Program-made: the position numbers and the translations under genes
Source of the DNA: Ichthyosporea sp. XGB-2017a
Lineage: Eukaryota > Opisthokonta > Ichthyosporea
Direction: 5' to 3'
DNA length: 64,000 nt
Assembly: GCA_002811675.1 (NCBI GenBank)
Contig: PDIM01010373.1
Location: 13,546-77,545, forward strand
Shown: positions 1 to 12,000 of the stretch, in pieces
Numbering within the stretch: position 1 is the stretch's first letter
Layout of the letters: each line of letters opens with the position of its first letter
Notes under the pieces: generated by a model
The model's input: the letters and a program-made list of their open reading frames with translations, nothing else
The model's database searches: none
Told to the model about the DNA's origin: nothing

Positions 1-2340
1 CTTTTTTGGAAATAATCACTAAGTGCTTATTGTTTTAAAAAAACCGTCAAGCTATGAAAGGTAATTTTGAGGTCGCGTTCTTTGAATAAAACCCACCTTT
101 TCTATTTTTCTACTGCTGTTTTGCGATGTATTTGAAACAAGGGTGCCCAAAATATTTCGTGTAGCACCCCTTTTCACAAATGAGCAAAACTAGATGTGGT
201 GTATTTCACATTCATGTTTAATTGAGTTTTGGAATAAGTTTTTATGGAATGGATTTTACAAGAATTTTGGATATTGCTTACTTTGATTTGGAGCTTCACA
301 ACTCACAAGTCGAAAGATGTGCGAACAGCTGTTTTCTTACATGGGGGTTTTCGGGGGTTCGTCCAAATTGAAAATGAAAAAGCGGGGTTAATCCCTTTTT
401 GTGTTTAAGTCACTCAATTCTGTATAGGATTTGCTTGAAGCTACTAGCTCTGGCTTATGCCAAAAACAATTGACTGGCCCACCAAGCTGACTCTTCAACA
501 ACAGTGGCTGTGGGTCTCGGGGGAGAGAGCTATGGTAATTAAATTCGCATGTTAGAATATTTGTATTTTAAAAGGGAATAAAAACGTCCATGTCTGTGGA
601 TGAAAAAAAACAAAAAAACAACAGTAATATATATTGATTTTTGATTTCTTTGCAAAAGTTCATAAATAAGTAAGACCAAACCTTTTGGGGACTTTCCTCT
701 CTGTAGAGAAGTCCTTAGGACTTTCAATTCCCCGGGGTGTGATAGTGTGTTGGACACTCTAGCTAGTCTTTGCTTAGCTGATCTTGCTAAAAGCGGATAT
801 CCAAGACGTAAGCAACAATGTCTCCCTCCTCGTGTCATTTGTATAAACAAACTCCTGTGTTTATAGATATACATAACGAGTTATTTAATTAAACAAGTTT
901 CAGCCTTAATTGGAGAATTTAAAAGAATACGTAAAAGATTTTTACGAAGGCCAAAATGAAAAATCGTTTAGAGCAAGGATTAGTAAGCAATGAACCAATG
1001 GCATTCTGAAGTCGCACACAATAAACCTATTTATCTATACACAGAAATCGACCATTCTTAGTTAAATAAGTATCTTCGAAAATTCCACTCCTCCGTGTTT
1101 TTTTGAAAACAGTCATCATCGGAATTGCATAGCCTTTGATAAGTGTCGTATGAAGACAAGAGAAATAACTCACGTCCTTAGAATTTCATCATCCACAAAG
1201 TATGGACACATTGTGCAAGCGCGGATGTACACCCCCAACAAGCACCGAGAATATGGCGGCAGCAAGACGACGTAACACAAATGGATTTTGGAATCTGCTT
1301 TGGAATCTCAATTTGCCTGGCCATTAAAATACGCGTACAGATAGATCAACTATGTAGTTCACAATTCTCCACTCTTCGAAATTTGAACATGTGAACGTTG
1401 GGCTGGTAATTATTAAAACACACGAATAGGGAGGGGAAAATTCCCTTAATTTAGCAGGGATTTTACAACATCCTCGGGGCTATCAGCTATATATATCACC
1501 GGTGAGGGAGTTAAGCTCCCTTTTCTGACGCTTTCTTCCGTCCAAGCTAGAAAATTAAATATTTACTTTATGTACTACATTAGAAATGCTCTGGGTCGCG
1601 GTCTCTGGCCCCTCCCCCTTTAATTTTTCAATTTTCTTTTGTAAAAATTTGTGAAAACATTTGAAGGCACGTCGTAAGGATTCTAAATAAGGCAACTATT
1701 TAGACCTTAACCAATCAGCACCTCTTAAATTGCGCGTCATACTGTCATGAAATTAAATTAAATGGCTGACTGTCAACGTCCAGAACCAAAGAGCCACAAA
1801 AAATCCAAGACTAAAATCTCAAAAACACGAGTATTTTAAGCAAATGAAAACAAAAGTCAACGAAAGAATCAATGAAGATTGATCAAGATTGCTTAATTTA
1901 CACAAGACTCTTTGAGCAACTTAATGCGTTTACACGTTGATTTAACGTTAACTTGTCCTTCGAGTCAGGCCCTGGATACAAAGGGACGTGCACAGTTCGG
2001 TAAGCTGTAGTCTTTTAAGCTCAACTTGTTGATGGTTTTTTCAATTAATTAGCGAGGGTTGAATAAAGGTTAAATTTCAAACAGCTCTTATGTAATCGGT
2101 AATTCTCGCGAGTACTAGGGTGGGAGAATTATCTGCTGCGCCACTTTCAAAATTTATAATATTACTATAATTCAGTACATTTTTATATGAAAAAAATAAA
2201 TAAATAATAGTTAAAAAAAAAAAAAAAAAAATACAATTTAAAAAAAAAAAAAAAAAAAAAAAGAACAAGAAATTTAAAATAAAAAATGAAAAATGCGTAC
2301 AAAACAAAACAAAAGAATTATGAAATAAATTGATAATGAA
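1..2340. other. Gene-poor intergenic DNA
   Basis: I see no recognisable gene here. Open frames are short and match no family I know. The stretch is AT-rich and ends in two oligo(A) runs around 2213-2231 and 2240-2262. A small open frame around 670-850 reads plausibly on both strands but shows no domain. It borders retroelement debris on the right, so it could be ancient transposon sequence that can no longer be recognised. Confidence 0.5.
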
Positions 2341-2350
2341 AAATTTAAAA

Positions 2351-2728
2351 TTATGTTTTTAAACCTCGGTTAATCCATAAAAGGAAAAGTGCCGATGAGA
2401 GAAATTGCCTTTTATATTTATTCCTTATATCATATATCAGGTTCTTCAAATTAGCCATCAGCTGGATTTTCATTGATGACTCCGCGAGCCCATTCGTGCT
2501 TGGCTTGTAAGGACAGCTAAAACGGTGCTCTGCCTCTATAGCATCCTTAAGGTCCGACATATGCTTAGTCCTGAACTGATTGTCACTCAGAACCACCTTC
2601 GGAATCCCAAATTCTGCGACGAATCTGGTTTTTGGTTTCATTTTACCTTCTTGTGGATCCAAATTCACTGCCATGTTTTTAAAACTTTCCCACTTGAAAT
2701 ATTGCTTGTTACCCTCCATATCTATCAT
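2351..2728 (-). pseudogene. Retrotransposon integrase core fragment (Ty3/gypsy-like)
   Basis: The 125-residue frame carries the end of a retroviral-type integrase catalytic core. The motif VVLSDNQFRT corresponds to the usual SDNG-x-QF segment with the second catalytic aspartate. It is followed by an aromatic/PYKPSTNGLAE stretch, like the conserved PYHPQTNGQVER segment that holds the catalytic glutamate. The zinc-binding N-terminus, the first aspartate region and the chromodomain are missing, and a stop codon sits just upstream of the first ATG. It lies directly downstream of a Gag-like relic on the same strand, so protease, reverse transcriptase and RNase H have been deleted between them. It is a dead fragment of an LTR element; the exact clade is inferred. 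Confidence 0.7.
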
Positions 2729-2861
2729 TCTTTACTGCATTGTCTTAGACAACTCCTTAGAAAGACCCTTAGCCACATCTTCCTGAAACTCTCTGGAATT
2801 CTTCATTTTTTTGCTGTCATTTTAAGGTAAAGACCAGGTTTTCTTCCCTCAAAGCCCTTTG

Positions 2862-3533
2862 CTAGTTGTCATCTATGAGCTTCTCTCTCTCCTTCTGTTC
2901 AGACAGCTTCCTCAACCTCTCTATGTATAACAACACATTTTCTCCTTCCTTCACCCTGGGTTTCTTCAACTCCTCCTTCCTGGTAGACTTATCAAACTTA
3001 GTGTCGAATTTCTCAAACATGTTGAGTCAAAGCTTCTTCCACGAAGGCTTATCGACAACTTCACCAGTCACTTCTATCGCCTCTTCAAACGCATTCTGCA
3101 GAGTTGGAGAAATCATGCTCTTCAGGGCTTCCACCTTCCTTGGGTAACTAGACATTGCTGCTGCCTTGACTTCAAAGCTCTCTTCAAACTCCAGAAGGTC
3201 ATCAGTACTCCTCTCTTGTGTATCCCACCGGAAGTGAATGACCTCCTTCGCTGTCACAGCCCCAGTCTTCCCAATGCCTGCTTCTTTCAAAGCCTCTGCT
3301 ATTACCTTGGCCATGTTCTCTACGCTACCCTCAGTTGAACTGAATGCTGTTGCCGAGACAGGCTGCTTTGCCTTCTTGAGCTTATCAATATCCTTCTTGA
3401 GGCTGTCTGACTCTTTCTTGTACGCTTCCAATTTTGCTTCCATGAGCGCTTCCACATCCTCCAGAGTTACTAGTACCTCTTCTTTTGAAGAGTCCTCTTC
3501 TTCTTGTGTTCCCCTCGGCTTCCCTTTTGACAT
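2862..3533 (-). pseudogene. Decayed Gag-like polyprotein fragment
   Basis: An acidic, lysine-rich coiled-coil N-terminus (first ATG at 3533) leads into a helical segment resembling the capsid part of Ty3/gypsy Gag. The frame hits TGA at 3027-3029, then continues in the same frame with protein-like sequence (MFEKFDTKFDKS...) to TAG at 2862-2864, and stays open a little beyond. Two in-frame stops within otherwise coherent coding sequence mark it as a pseudogene. Its upstream end abuts, head to head, a protease fragment on the opposite strand. That arrangement cannot come from an intact element. The Gag identity rests on context and composition; no CCHC knuckle was found. Confidence 0.5.
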
Positions 3534-3590
3534 GTTGTTGATGTTGTTAACCTTCTCCAGATTGTTGTTGTTTAGATTACACAAGTGTAA

Positions 3591-4028
3591 CTTCTAGTTG
3601 AAAAAGTGTTGAGTGGAGCCTGTGCAGATGAATTGAATCTGAAACGTGATAGTAGCCGAGTGAATGTGAAGCTAGGGGATGACAAGGTGTTACGTCATGT
3701 GGATGAAACAAGGAGTGTGGCCGTGGAGCATGATTCTGGTTACAAGACAATTTGTGATTTCATTGTGTTACCACAAGTAACCTCCTATGGGTGCATAATG
3801 GGCCGTGACTTGATGGAAAAGTTCGGAATCACCTTGCGAAACATTAAAATGCGCAGTGATATCATCGATCCTTATGAAGAGGAGAAGACAGTTGAATCGG
3901 TAAAGAACCGTAGTACTGATGGAGTTGAAGGCCGTATTGATGATAAGGAACATGCTATTCTGATGGAAGGTATACAAAAAGCCCTGGATAGGAACCTTGC
4001 CATTCCGAAGAATAATTTCTGTATATAG
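3591..4028 (+). pseudogene. Retroelement aspartic protease fragment
   Basis: The reading frame opens after TAA at 3588. It encodes a retropepsin-like fold: a beta-rich segment, then the diagnostic hydrophobic-GRDLMEKFGI stretch that matches the I-G-x-D-(F/L)-L-x-x-x-x-I helix region of Ty3/gypsy proteases. It ends in an acidic linker and a stop at 4026-4028, before any reverse transcriptase. Where the catalytic D-(S/T)-G triad should be, the sequence reads LSGA, so the aspartate is missing and the enzyme would be inactive. It is oriented opposite to the neighbouring Gag and integrase remnants. I treat the three as pieces of one rearranged element, though separate insertions are possible. Confidence 0.6.
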
Positions 4029-4138
4029 CTTGCACTAATATTTTATCATCAACTGACGTGTGCACAGCCGCAGGAATTATTTTAAAAAGTCATCATCATG
4101 AGGAGGTGGTGGGAGGAACTAGAAGAAGAAGACGTACT

Positions 4139-5423
4139 TTAGAAGCCAATGCCTTCACAGGTCAGGAGGATTCGTGAGGGGGTTGGTTGTTCTTGTGTGA
4201 TGGGTGAATGAATGGAGTATATATCAGTTTGTTCGTATAGGCGTTGTTCATTATTGTCCACTTCAATGTGGAATTTAGCACCTGTTATCTCTGAGCAGTA
4301 TCTTATTGCCGTCTCGCTGTGGGACGTTAGAGCATTTGTGCGTATAACAGAACGCCCCTTGGCTAGGCACATGTATATGACGATCTGGTCCTGCATGTAG
4401 CTGTCCACACATGCCCCGCTTTGCAGATCAGACAAGAACTGATCCACAGTCGCGTGTGCAATATCTTCATCGCTGTCTGAGCGCCCTGCCACATAGGAGG
4501 CGCCTAGTACACAACCAGTCGATGTATGCGCAACAATGGTGACGGAGAACATGGAATCTCCTCGCTGACTATCTTCCCTTCGTACACTTGACTTCAGCCC
4601 ACCGTCTTTGGTGGAGGGAGGTATTACAAGCAAAGGTAACTGCTCCGAGATCATTTCTGTGACTTTTTGTTTCGTTGAATTGACCTTCCCCTTTGGGAAT
4701 CTTCCCGAAAAAGTGTATTGGACATGGATAGATTCTATCACACCACTATCCTCGCGTGTTATAGCCCTAATTTCACCAGGCTCGCCAACATCAAACAGAA
4801 CAGATCCTCCCCCTTTCGGGTAGTACCCATGGCCCTCCACACGGCTCTCAAACTCCACCCCGAATTGGCGCAGGTTTGGTCGCAGAACCTGCTCCACATA
4901 GTCCATCGTAGGCGAATGCTGCACACGAGTACCCCCTTTAAACCGCAATGAGGTATGGCCAGGAAGATACACAGCGAGAGGGAGAGAGATTTGAAACAAC
5001 AGTGCTATACTTCCCGCTGTCCCCGGATCAGCACTTAACTCTTCTAAACCCTGCCCAGCAGTTTCCTTTTGTTGTTGCTTTATCAGAGATTTCAAACCAG
5101 GTGCCTTCAATGCAATCTCTGTCGAGTTAATCTCGTTCCCAGTCAGCATCTCAACCCGCCCCATTCTCGCAACTAGATTCAAACCACTGAGATGCTGCGG
5201 TTTCAAACCTGGTTTGGACCTGGCTGCCCGTATTTTGTGGATCTTCAACTGCCCTCCCATCAAACAGCTCAGTCCCACGCTTATCCTCAACACTATAAAT
5301 ATATAACAATCAGTTATTACTATCGCCACTACACCAACCAACACAGTAGTGACAAATAAATCAACCATCCCTACCTTGGCCTCCTCCTTCAAGGAGAGAT
5401 CCGTCAATAACATGAGAGATCAT
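4139..5423 (-). CDS. RTCA: RNA 3'-terminal phosphate cyclase
   Basis: RTCA converts an RNA 3'-phosphate to a 2',3'-cyclic phosphate using ATP, through an enzyme-AMP intermediate on histidine; it acts in nuclear RNA processing. The continuous frame begins with nonsense because of an intron. The better model starts at ATG 5423 (in-frame TGA upstream) with a 49-nt exon (5423-5375), an 82-nt intron (5374-5293, GTAGGG...TTATAG) and exon 2 (5292-4139), giving 400 aa. The join recreates the family N-terminus DGSLLEGGGQVLRIS. Other family blocks are KIRAARSKPGLKPQHLSGL, GYYPKGGG and the catalytic-histidine segment LTSHSETA. Animal RTCA is about 366 aa. It shares a divergent promoter region with THADA. 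RCL1, the paralogue in ribosome biogenesis, lacks the catalytic histidine, so RTCA is preferred. Confidence 0.9.
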
Positions 5424-6077
5424 TTTCAAATGGACCTTCCTTCACAAAAACACACACACTTCCCTTCCCTCCAGCACTCCTGACTCCCTATGATGCAATA
5501 GATAAAAGGAAAATCCTCAGTCTCCTTCTCCCTCTTCCGCTTCTTCTTATTCTAGGTTGAGATTTGAGATTTCGAAAAGAAAGGATAATCGTGTTTTGAG
5601 TTTTGAGATCATTTTTTTTAAAAAAAAGGCACCAACTCTCGTCTCTCAGGCAGCGGCGATCTCTCCACGTTTATTTTCTTTAACTCTCTGGAGAATTAGA
5701 GATTACACACCTTACAGGACTGCCCGTGAGTTACACACACAGGCACTACATCCAAGGAGCGTTCTACACCGGAGCACATACAACAAATTAGACCGGAACA
5801 AGTCGACGTTATTTTCAAATAAGTGGGATGGGAGGGTTATAGACCATGATACATAGGTTTATTTGGTGGTTCCGTAGGGGTACTAGAGAGGGTTAGGGTT
5901 GGGTATGAAGAAACAGGGGGCAGGGAGGGAGGGAATGGGTGAAGGGCTAGACGTTTCCAAGGTCGGTGAAATGTTATTTGTTATTTTGTGATTTTCAATT
6001 CAATCTTTTTGCCGTTAATTTCTGTTTTTCTGTTTCGGATTATTGTTTTTGGGGGATTTGCATACGGGTATACAATA
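5424..6077. promoter_or_regulatory. Divergent intergenic region between RTCA and THADA
   Basis: About 650 bp separate the two start codons, so this should hold both promoters. It contains an oligo-A/T stretch near 5610 and a telomere-like GGGTTAGGGTTGGG at 5890-5903. No TATA element stands out. The last 90 bp before the THADA start are T-rich and happen to be open in the THADA frame, consistent with a 5' UTR. Confidence 0.5.
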
Positions 6078-9000
6078 ATGTCGTTAGTGAGTGAAGACAC
6101 GGAGGGCAATTTTGTGGAGGGGTGCAGGGATCGGGACGCAGCTTCATCCTTTCCTACTGAAAAATTAACGCACGAGTTGAGCAGAGTACTTGATTCCTTA
6201 CGAGAGCCAAGGGCTGGAGTGGAATATAATCAAGATGGGAGTGTTAAAATTGTTAAGGAATCTGACCATTTCCAGAAGGAGGGTGTAGGGGCAATAGACA
6301 AAGAAGACGCAAAGTGGAAGAAGAGGCGCGTTCTGCTAAGGCAGTTGTTTGGGGTAATATTGAATGGGGATCAGCAGAGCCAAGTGACTGTTCTTCTTGG
6401 GAAACTGAAGAAGGAGCTGCAGGCTGGTCGAAAGAAGAAAGGGGAATGCTTTGCGGGGATTTTGCTTGGGACCGAAGAAGTTGACGAATTGGGACTCAAA
6501 GGGCTTATTGAAGTGTATAAAGATCAGCGGTGCGATGTTGCGTGGAGAAGAATTATAAACTCAATCATGTCACTTTTCGAGCAACGTCGGGTGTTGAATA
6601 CGTTAAAGAATGGGTTGCATGACTGGCTCACGCATCAGGGAATCGAACAAGGGGACATCTATCGTAGTATGGGGGATTCGGCTAATATGGACCAAGAAGA
6701 GTTTGAGAGGAAAATCGAAGAAAAACAATGCAAGGTGAGGGTCTTGAAAGGTCTTCTTGATAATTTCGAGACTGGCGCGATATTCATCTTGGAGCACTCC
6801 TTGGAATGGCTAGACGTTTTGAATACCACATTTTCAGACTGCTTGAATGGTATTACTAGAATTTCCCAAGAGGATTTTAGGAAGAGGGATCCTCTCCAGT
6901 CGCTGATAACCTCGTGTCTTCAAGCCTTGAATAAGTGTTTGTCAGTTCTAAAAGTGCAACTGCGTGATGCCCTTTTAGTTGATTCCAAGCAATCAAAGGC
7001 ACTGTGTGCGAAGTTTGTTCATATTTGTGACATCTGCTTGGAAGTGTTTGTTGCTTCGGATGGTGACGGCAGGGACGTACCATCTTTCAACGAAGGGTTG
7101 TATAATTTGATGGCTATGGTGTTGTGCAATACATGCCTAGTCTTTTCTTTGTCGCCATGCTGTGTTGAGCTCTTTTTAAAGGTTAAGCTTGGTTTCCCCA
7201 AGGCTTTGTTTACTGAGGGAAATGGGTTTTGCGATTGCATGCTTTTGAAGAAATTGAACATGTCAAAAGGGGGGGAGGTTCTTGATTTCTCGAAGTCTTC
7301 TCAAAGAACCAAAGTTGTATTGATTCATGCACTCTTGGCTGTAATTGGTAGTGAAATACTTTTTATTGGGGTTCCCAGAAAGACCGTTTCCCCTTCCAGC
7401 GACCTTGAAAGAGCATGGAGCTCTGGTTTTTTTTTTGGATATCTTCTGGATCAATTATGTTGTGTTTGTACGAATATCCAAGCTCTCTATGGTGGTACAA
7501 GCAAGCGTTTGGCTGTTCAGAGCATTGCAAATTGGGTGAAATGTTGCCGTGGATTCATGTCAGGAAAAGAATCGACCTTAAAAAGGGTCAGCAGGGAAAA
7601 TGAGGGAAAAGATAGGGTCGCTCTCGAGGTGAATCAATTGGTGAATGTCGCAATTGCCCGAGTTGGAACTGGGACCACCTTTTTTAAAAATGTTCTTGAT
7701 CTGATTTTTTTAAATTGGTCTTCAGTAGTTCCAAATGTGGGAAATGATGTTAGGATGTTATTCAAAGAATTGATATCTTTGTACAGCGGAGGGTCATTTC
7801 AGAGAAATGCCGAAGATACCTGTCCGCGTGAAATTCATGATTTAGTGAAGTTAATTGATTCCAAAGCGGAAGCAAAAGTTCTTTTACAATGTTATTCTGT
7901 AGTTTTGACTGAAGTTGGTTTTGACAAGGCTGAAAAATTTAACCTCGATATTTTGACATTTACATCAAAAGGTGTTCTACTTATCCCTGAAGCCGTAAAG
8001 CCGGCATGCACTCTTTTAATATCATGCGCGAAAATGCTTCGCAAGAAGTGCAGAAAGGACTATGAGCTACAAAAGGATTGTGTAGGCACCCTTTGTAGCT
8101 TTGATGATTATTTTTTTCAAGAATGGTGTCGAATCTGGTACAAAGACGTGTCATGGGCGATGGTGTACGGTGAAGAAGCAAATAGCGTTTCTGGTAGCTC
8201 TAACTTACTTGTGGAAACTTTACTGTCGAAACTATTCACATTGGATCACATATTAGCTTGTAATCTGCTAGTGAAGTTACTGAGTTCCCGTGATGACGAG
8301 GTTTCGAGGGATGGAAATTGCTTGAAGGCCCGCATAGAGGTGTTGTCGAGCTTCAACAGCATTCGAAATCTGTATATTTTTGGTGATTGCCCAGTCGCAT
8401 CCCTAAAAGAAAACAATAACTTCATTGGGCAAGCTAGATTGTTGGTGTCCAGGGGATGTATGGATGAGGACCCTTCTGTTCGTTTGCGAGCTTTGTCTAT
8501 GGTGTGTACGGGATTCAAATCCTCCGATGTCGTTTCTGAAGGAGAAATTTCGATTATAAAAGCAGTTATAACATTTGCGCTCCTAAAGCAGAGTGCAGAG
8601 TCGTTTGACGGACTTGATAAAATTGTAAGAAATGGAATTACGCGCATCAAAAACAGAGTTGCGGTTACTGTACGAGACTTAAAGAAGCGCCCGGATGACT
8701 CACTAACTATGTTTGAGCAGACCCGGTGTATTGACTTTTTTTTGTGGACTTGCAATACTTGCACTAGTTACTTGCAGCTGGCGCATATGGGATGTGCACG
8801 GCAATTTGCTTCTACTGCTCTGGAAGCAGTATATTCTTGTGGTAATGAACTAGAAAATGATGTTCAACAAGCAGTTATTTTCGCTAGAGACTCTTCGGAG
8901 AAAGATGCGCTTCGTAAACTCAACTCGCTGTGGAGTTCATGTGCTTGGGACACATTCGTGGAACGTTTGGATGACGGCGAGCCCAGTATAAAGAGTCGTG

Positions 9001-12000
9001 TGTTCAAGATATTGTGCTTACCAGGGTGGAAAAGTAGTATAGATGAAACGAAAATGAAAAAGCTGCTTGTACTTGTGCGGGAAAGCGTTAGATCTGTAAA
9101 AATCACCGATCATGAAACTGCCTGCATTAGTGCATCACTCCTTTGTATGCATTTTGATCTGAACGCCGAGCAAAATACTGTTTTGTCGCATTTTCAAACA
9201 TTAGCGATCGATTTGCAAAGTATAATCGAAGTACCTTTGTACAGTGGCGAAGAGGCAATTGTGTGCTCTCGCTATCTGTTTTTGGCGGCCGTCTGTGTTG
9301 AGGCTTTGAAAGTTGAAGTTGAGTGCTCTTCACGTGATATTTTGGGTGCCTCAAAAAACCACCCCGTGCACGGGTCACTTTTGCTAGTAAACCATCTAAT
9401 GAAGTCCATCCTAAAAGAGCTTCCTAAAATATTCACCTGTCAAGAGGAATGTGATTCCATTATGAGCCAAGTTGGAACAGTATTCAAAACAACATTGCCC
9501 ATTGTTTTGCGTTCTTCGGAAATTGCGATGGTCGTCGTATCAAATGAATCCCCAGAAGGATTTGTCCCTGGAATCAATGACAAGGTTGTGGTGAAATATT
9601 CAGATGCACAGGCGGTGCTGTATTTATGTTGGCATACAATAGAAAGGTCTGCGAGATTTTTAAATTTGATATGTGAGTTTAATCAAACGTTCTGTAAAGG
9701 AATGGCAGGAAAAAGATTAATGGAAACAGACTGTGTCGAATTGATTGGCTGTATTTTGATATTTTTCCTAACAAAGGCTAGACATATTGGGGCCACTGAA
9801 TGTTGCGCATCGGAACTTGAGGAGTATTGCAAAGTTTATTATGGGACAGAACAATGGAAAAGTTGGGTCGGGGAACCTTTAATAGCAAAAGTGTTTTTGG
9901 AAAGCCTAGTAGTCAGTCATTTTTCTGATTTTCAAGAGCGTCTAGACAGCCTGGGAATTACCTCATATCATTCATCCGAAGATTTTGTTTTGGCACCTCA
10001 GTCGTGGTTGGATAGTATCGTCAAAGTGCTAAAAAGTTCTGATTATACATCGGTTTCTTTTACCAGAAGGGGTGCAGGACTTGGGCACGCTGTTCATGCC
10101 TTATTGCTAGGCAGTCGGTATTTGAAATCTGAAGGCGTTTATGAGAAGTGTATTAGCGAAGTGTTCCATTCGTTGCTTACGACTCATATAAAAAAGGTTG
10201 ATGGCAAACAAAAGGAGGGTCTGCTCAATACTAGTAGAGTACACAATTTAAATATTCTTCGCCGCCTATTCAGAGACAATACAATATCTGATCACGGAGC
10301 AAGCTTTCTTGAGAGTGGTATGATATTTTGTGTTCACTCACTTCAATCAGCAGACTGGTATGAGCGGAATGCAGCCAATTTGCTTTTTAGTGTTCTAATC
10401 AATCGTGTTTTTGGATCGGACGCTGGATTGGCGGTGAAGCGAAAAGTTTTTTGCTTATCGCTGCGGCAGTTTCTAGCTGACTACCCCGTCTTATGCGAAG
10501 AACTTATATCTATTTTGCATGATATAGCGTTTAAGAGAGCTTGTGCTGATAGCGTTGGGTATTTCATTTTGGTACTACTGAACAAATTAGGATATGGTGA
10601 TGCTGTTGTTGAGCCAACATATTGTGTATTTGTTGAGCGCCTTACTGCTGTTTTGGGCATGTTTTGCTCAAGTCCCATTATGGGTTGTAGAAAGCTTTCC
10701 TCTTCGATCAAATCGTCACTTGAACAATCAATGCCCGTTGAATCAAATTGTTCTTCCAATAGTGTATGTGAATATTTAATTTCAATGCTCTCGACGGGAA
10801 AACAGTCAAATAATTCAGTGGATGGGTTTTTGATGAGGGCAGCTTTTGTCTTTCGTAAGGAATATTCTAAGGAGAAGTGTAATTTCCGCAATGTTTATGC
10901 AGATCACCGCCGCACTATTGAGAAACTACTGCTTATGACTTCAAGAGAAATAGGGGGTGACTCGAGCTATAGATTTCTTCTGCTTGTAGACTCTCTACTC
11001 GTGATGGAGCATAGAACAGATTTTGCCCAATTTAGTGTGTTTAGTATGAAAAGTAGAGAGTGTGAAGACGGCGAGCGGGCATCTGGATTCGTGACGATGT
11101 TAACTGAATACCTTATAAATATGATGACACAAGCAGGTGATTTATGTAAAGGTGCTGTTGGAGTGCGGAAACACCTTGGCCAAGAAATGGCATTCCTACT
11201 TCTGCTTAAATGTGCTTGCATAGACATTCAAAGACGACGTGAAGCTGAAGTTCGAGAAACGTTCGAGCGAGTTTGGCAATACCTGTTGATGGAGGTGACC
11301 TCCAAGTTTGAAACAATGACATTTAGGTTTCATTGGTGCCGATGGGTATGTGATTGGTACTTGGGAACAACTAGCAATTTTTTGGTAACCCCGGCTGAGT
11401 ATAGTCTATTTTGCAACTCAAATACAAAATTTTTGGAGCCATTTGAAGCCCATTCGTACTTAAACAATTCTTGCCAAAATTGGTCAGAGAATGAAGTGGA
11501 TAAAATCTGGTCCCTTTTGCGTGATATGAAACAAGATTTGCTTGTGAATCCGCTTCTAAAAAAGGCGTACTGTGCTAGCCTGTGTTGTGTATTGCAAATG
11601 ACCGACTCTTTAAAAGAAGATAATTTGAAATCATTTCTGGGCGATTCCTTGGCAATTTTAGAACGGGATTGTATGGGCGGCATACAGAGAAACGAAAGTA
11701 TGTATCCCCAGTTTCTTGTGTGTGGTCGAGCAATTCGGGCCCACATACTGAATGGGTGGGAATTGGATGTCGAATTAGTAGAAATGCTTTTAGATATCGG
11801 ATTTAACGAGGTTGCAAAAGTAGAGCCAGATTCACATGGCTGTTCCTTTATAGCTTTCTCAGTGCTAGAATGGTGTGAACATATTTTCGAGCCAAATTCT
11901 GAGAGTGGTCGATTATTGTGGAAATTAAAAGCCAAAATTCTTCTTCTTATATGCCGAGTCTATTTGTCATATGAGGGGGGACGATGGTTCCATGAAAAGT

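Noticed and set aside
539-874. 111-residue frame on the minus strand
   Set aside because: Basic composition, no domain, and the opposite strand also reads openly; ends in a low-complexity tail. Likely chance.
5988-6077. Thirty extra N-terminal residues for THADA, giving a membrane segment
   Set aside because: T-rich sequence just before a better-placed ATG at 6078; a transmembrane anchor is not expected in this soluble family.
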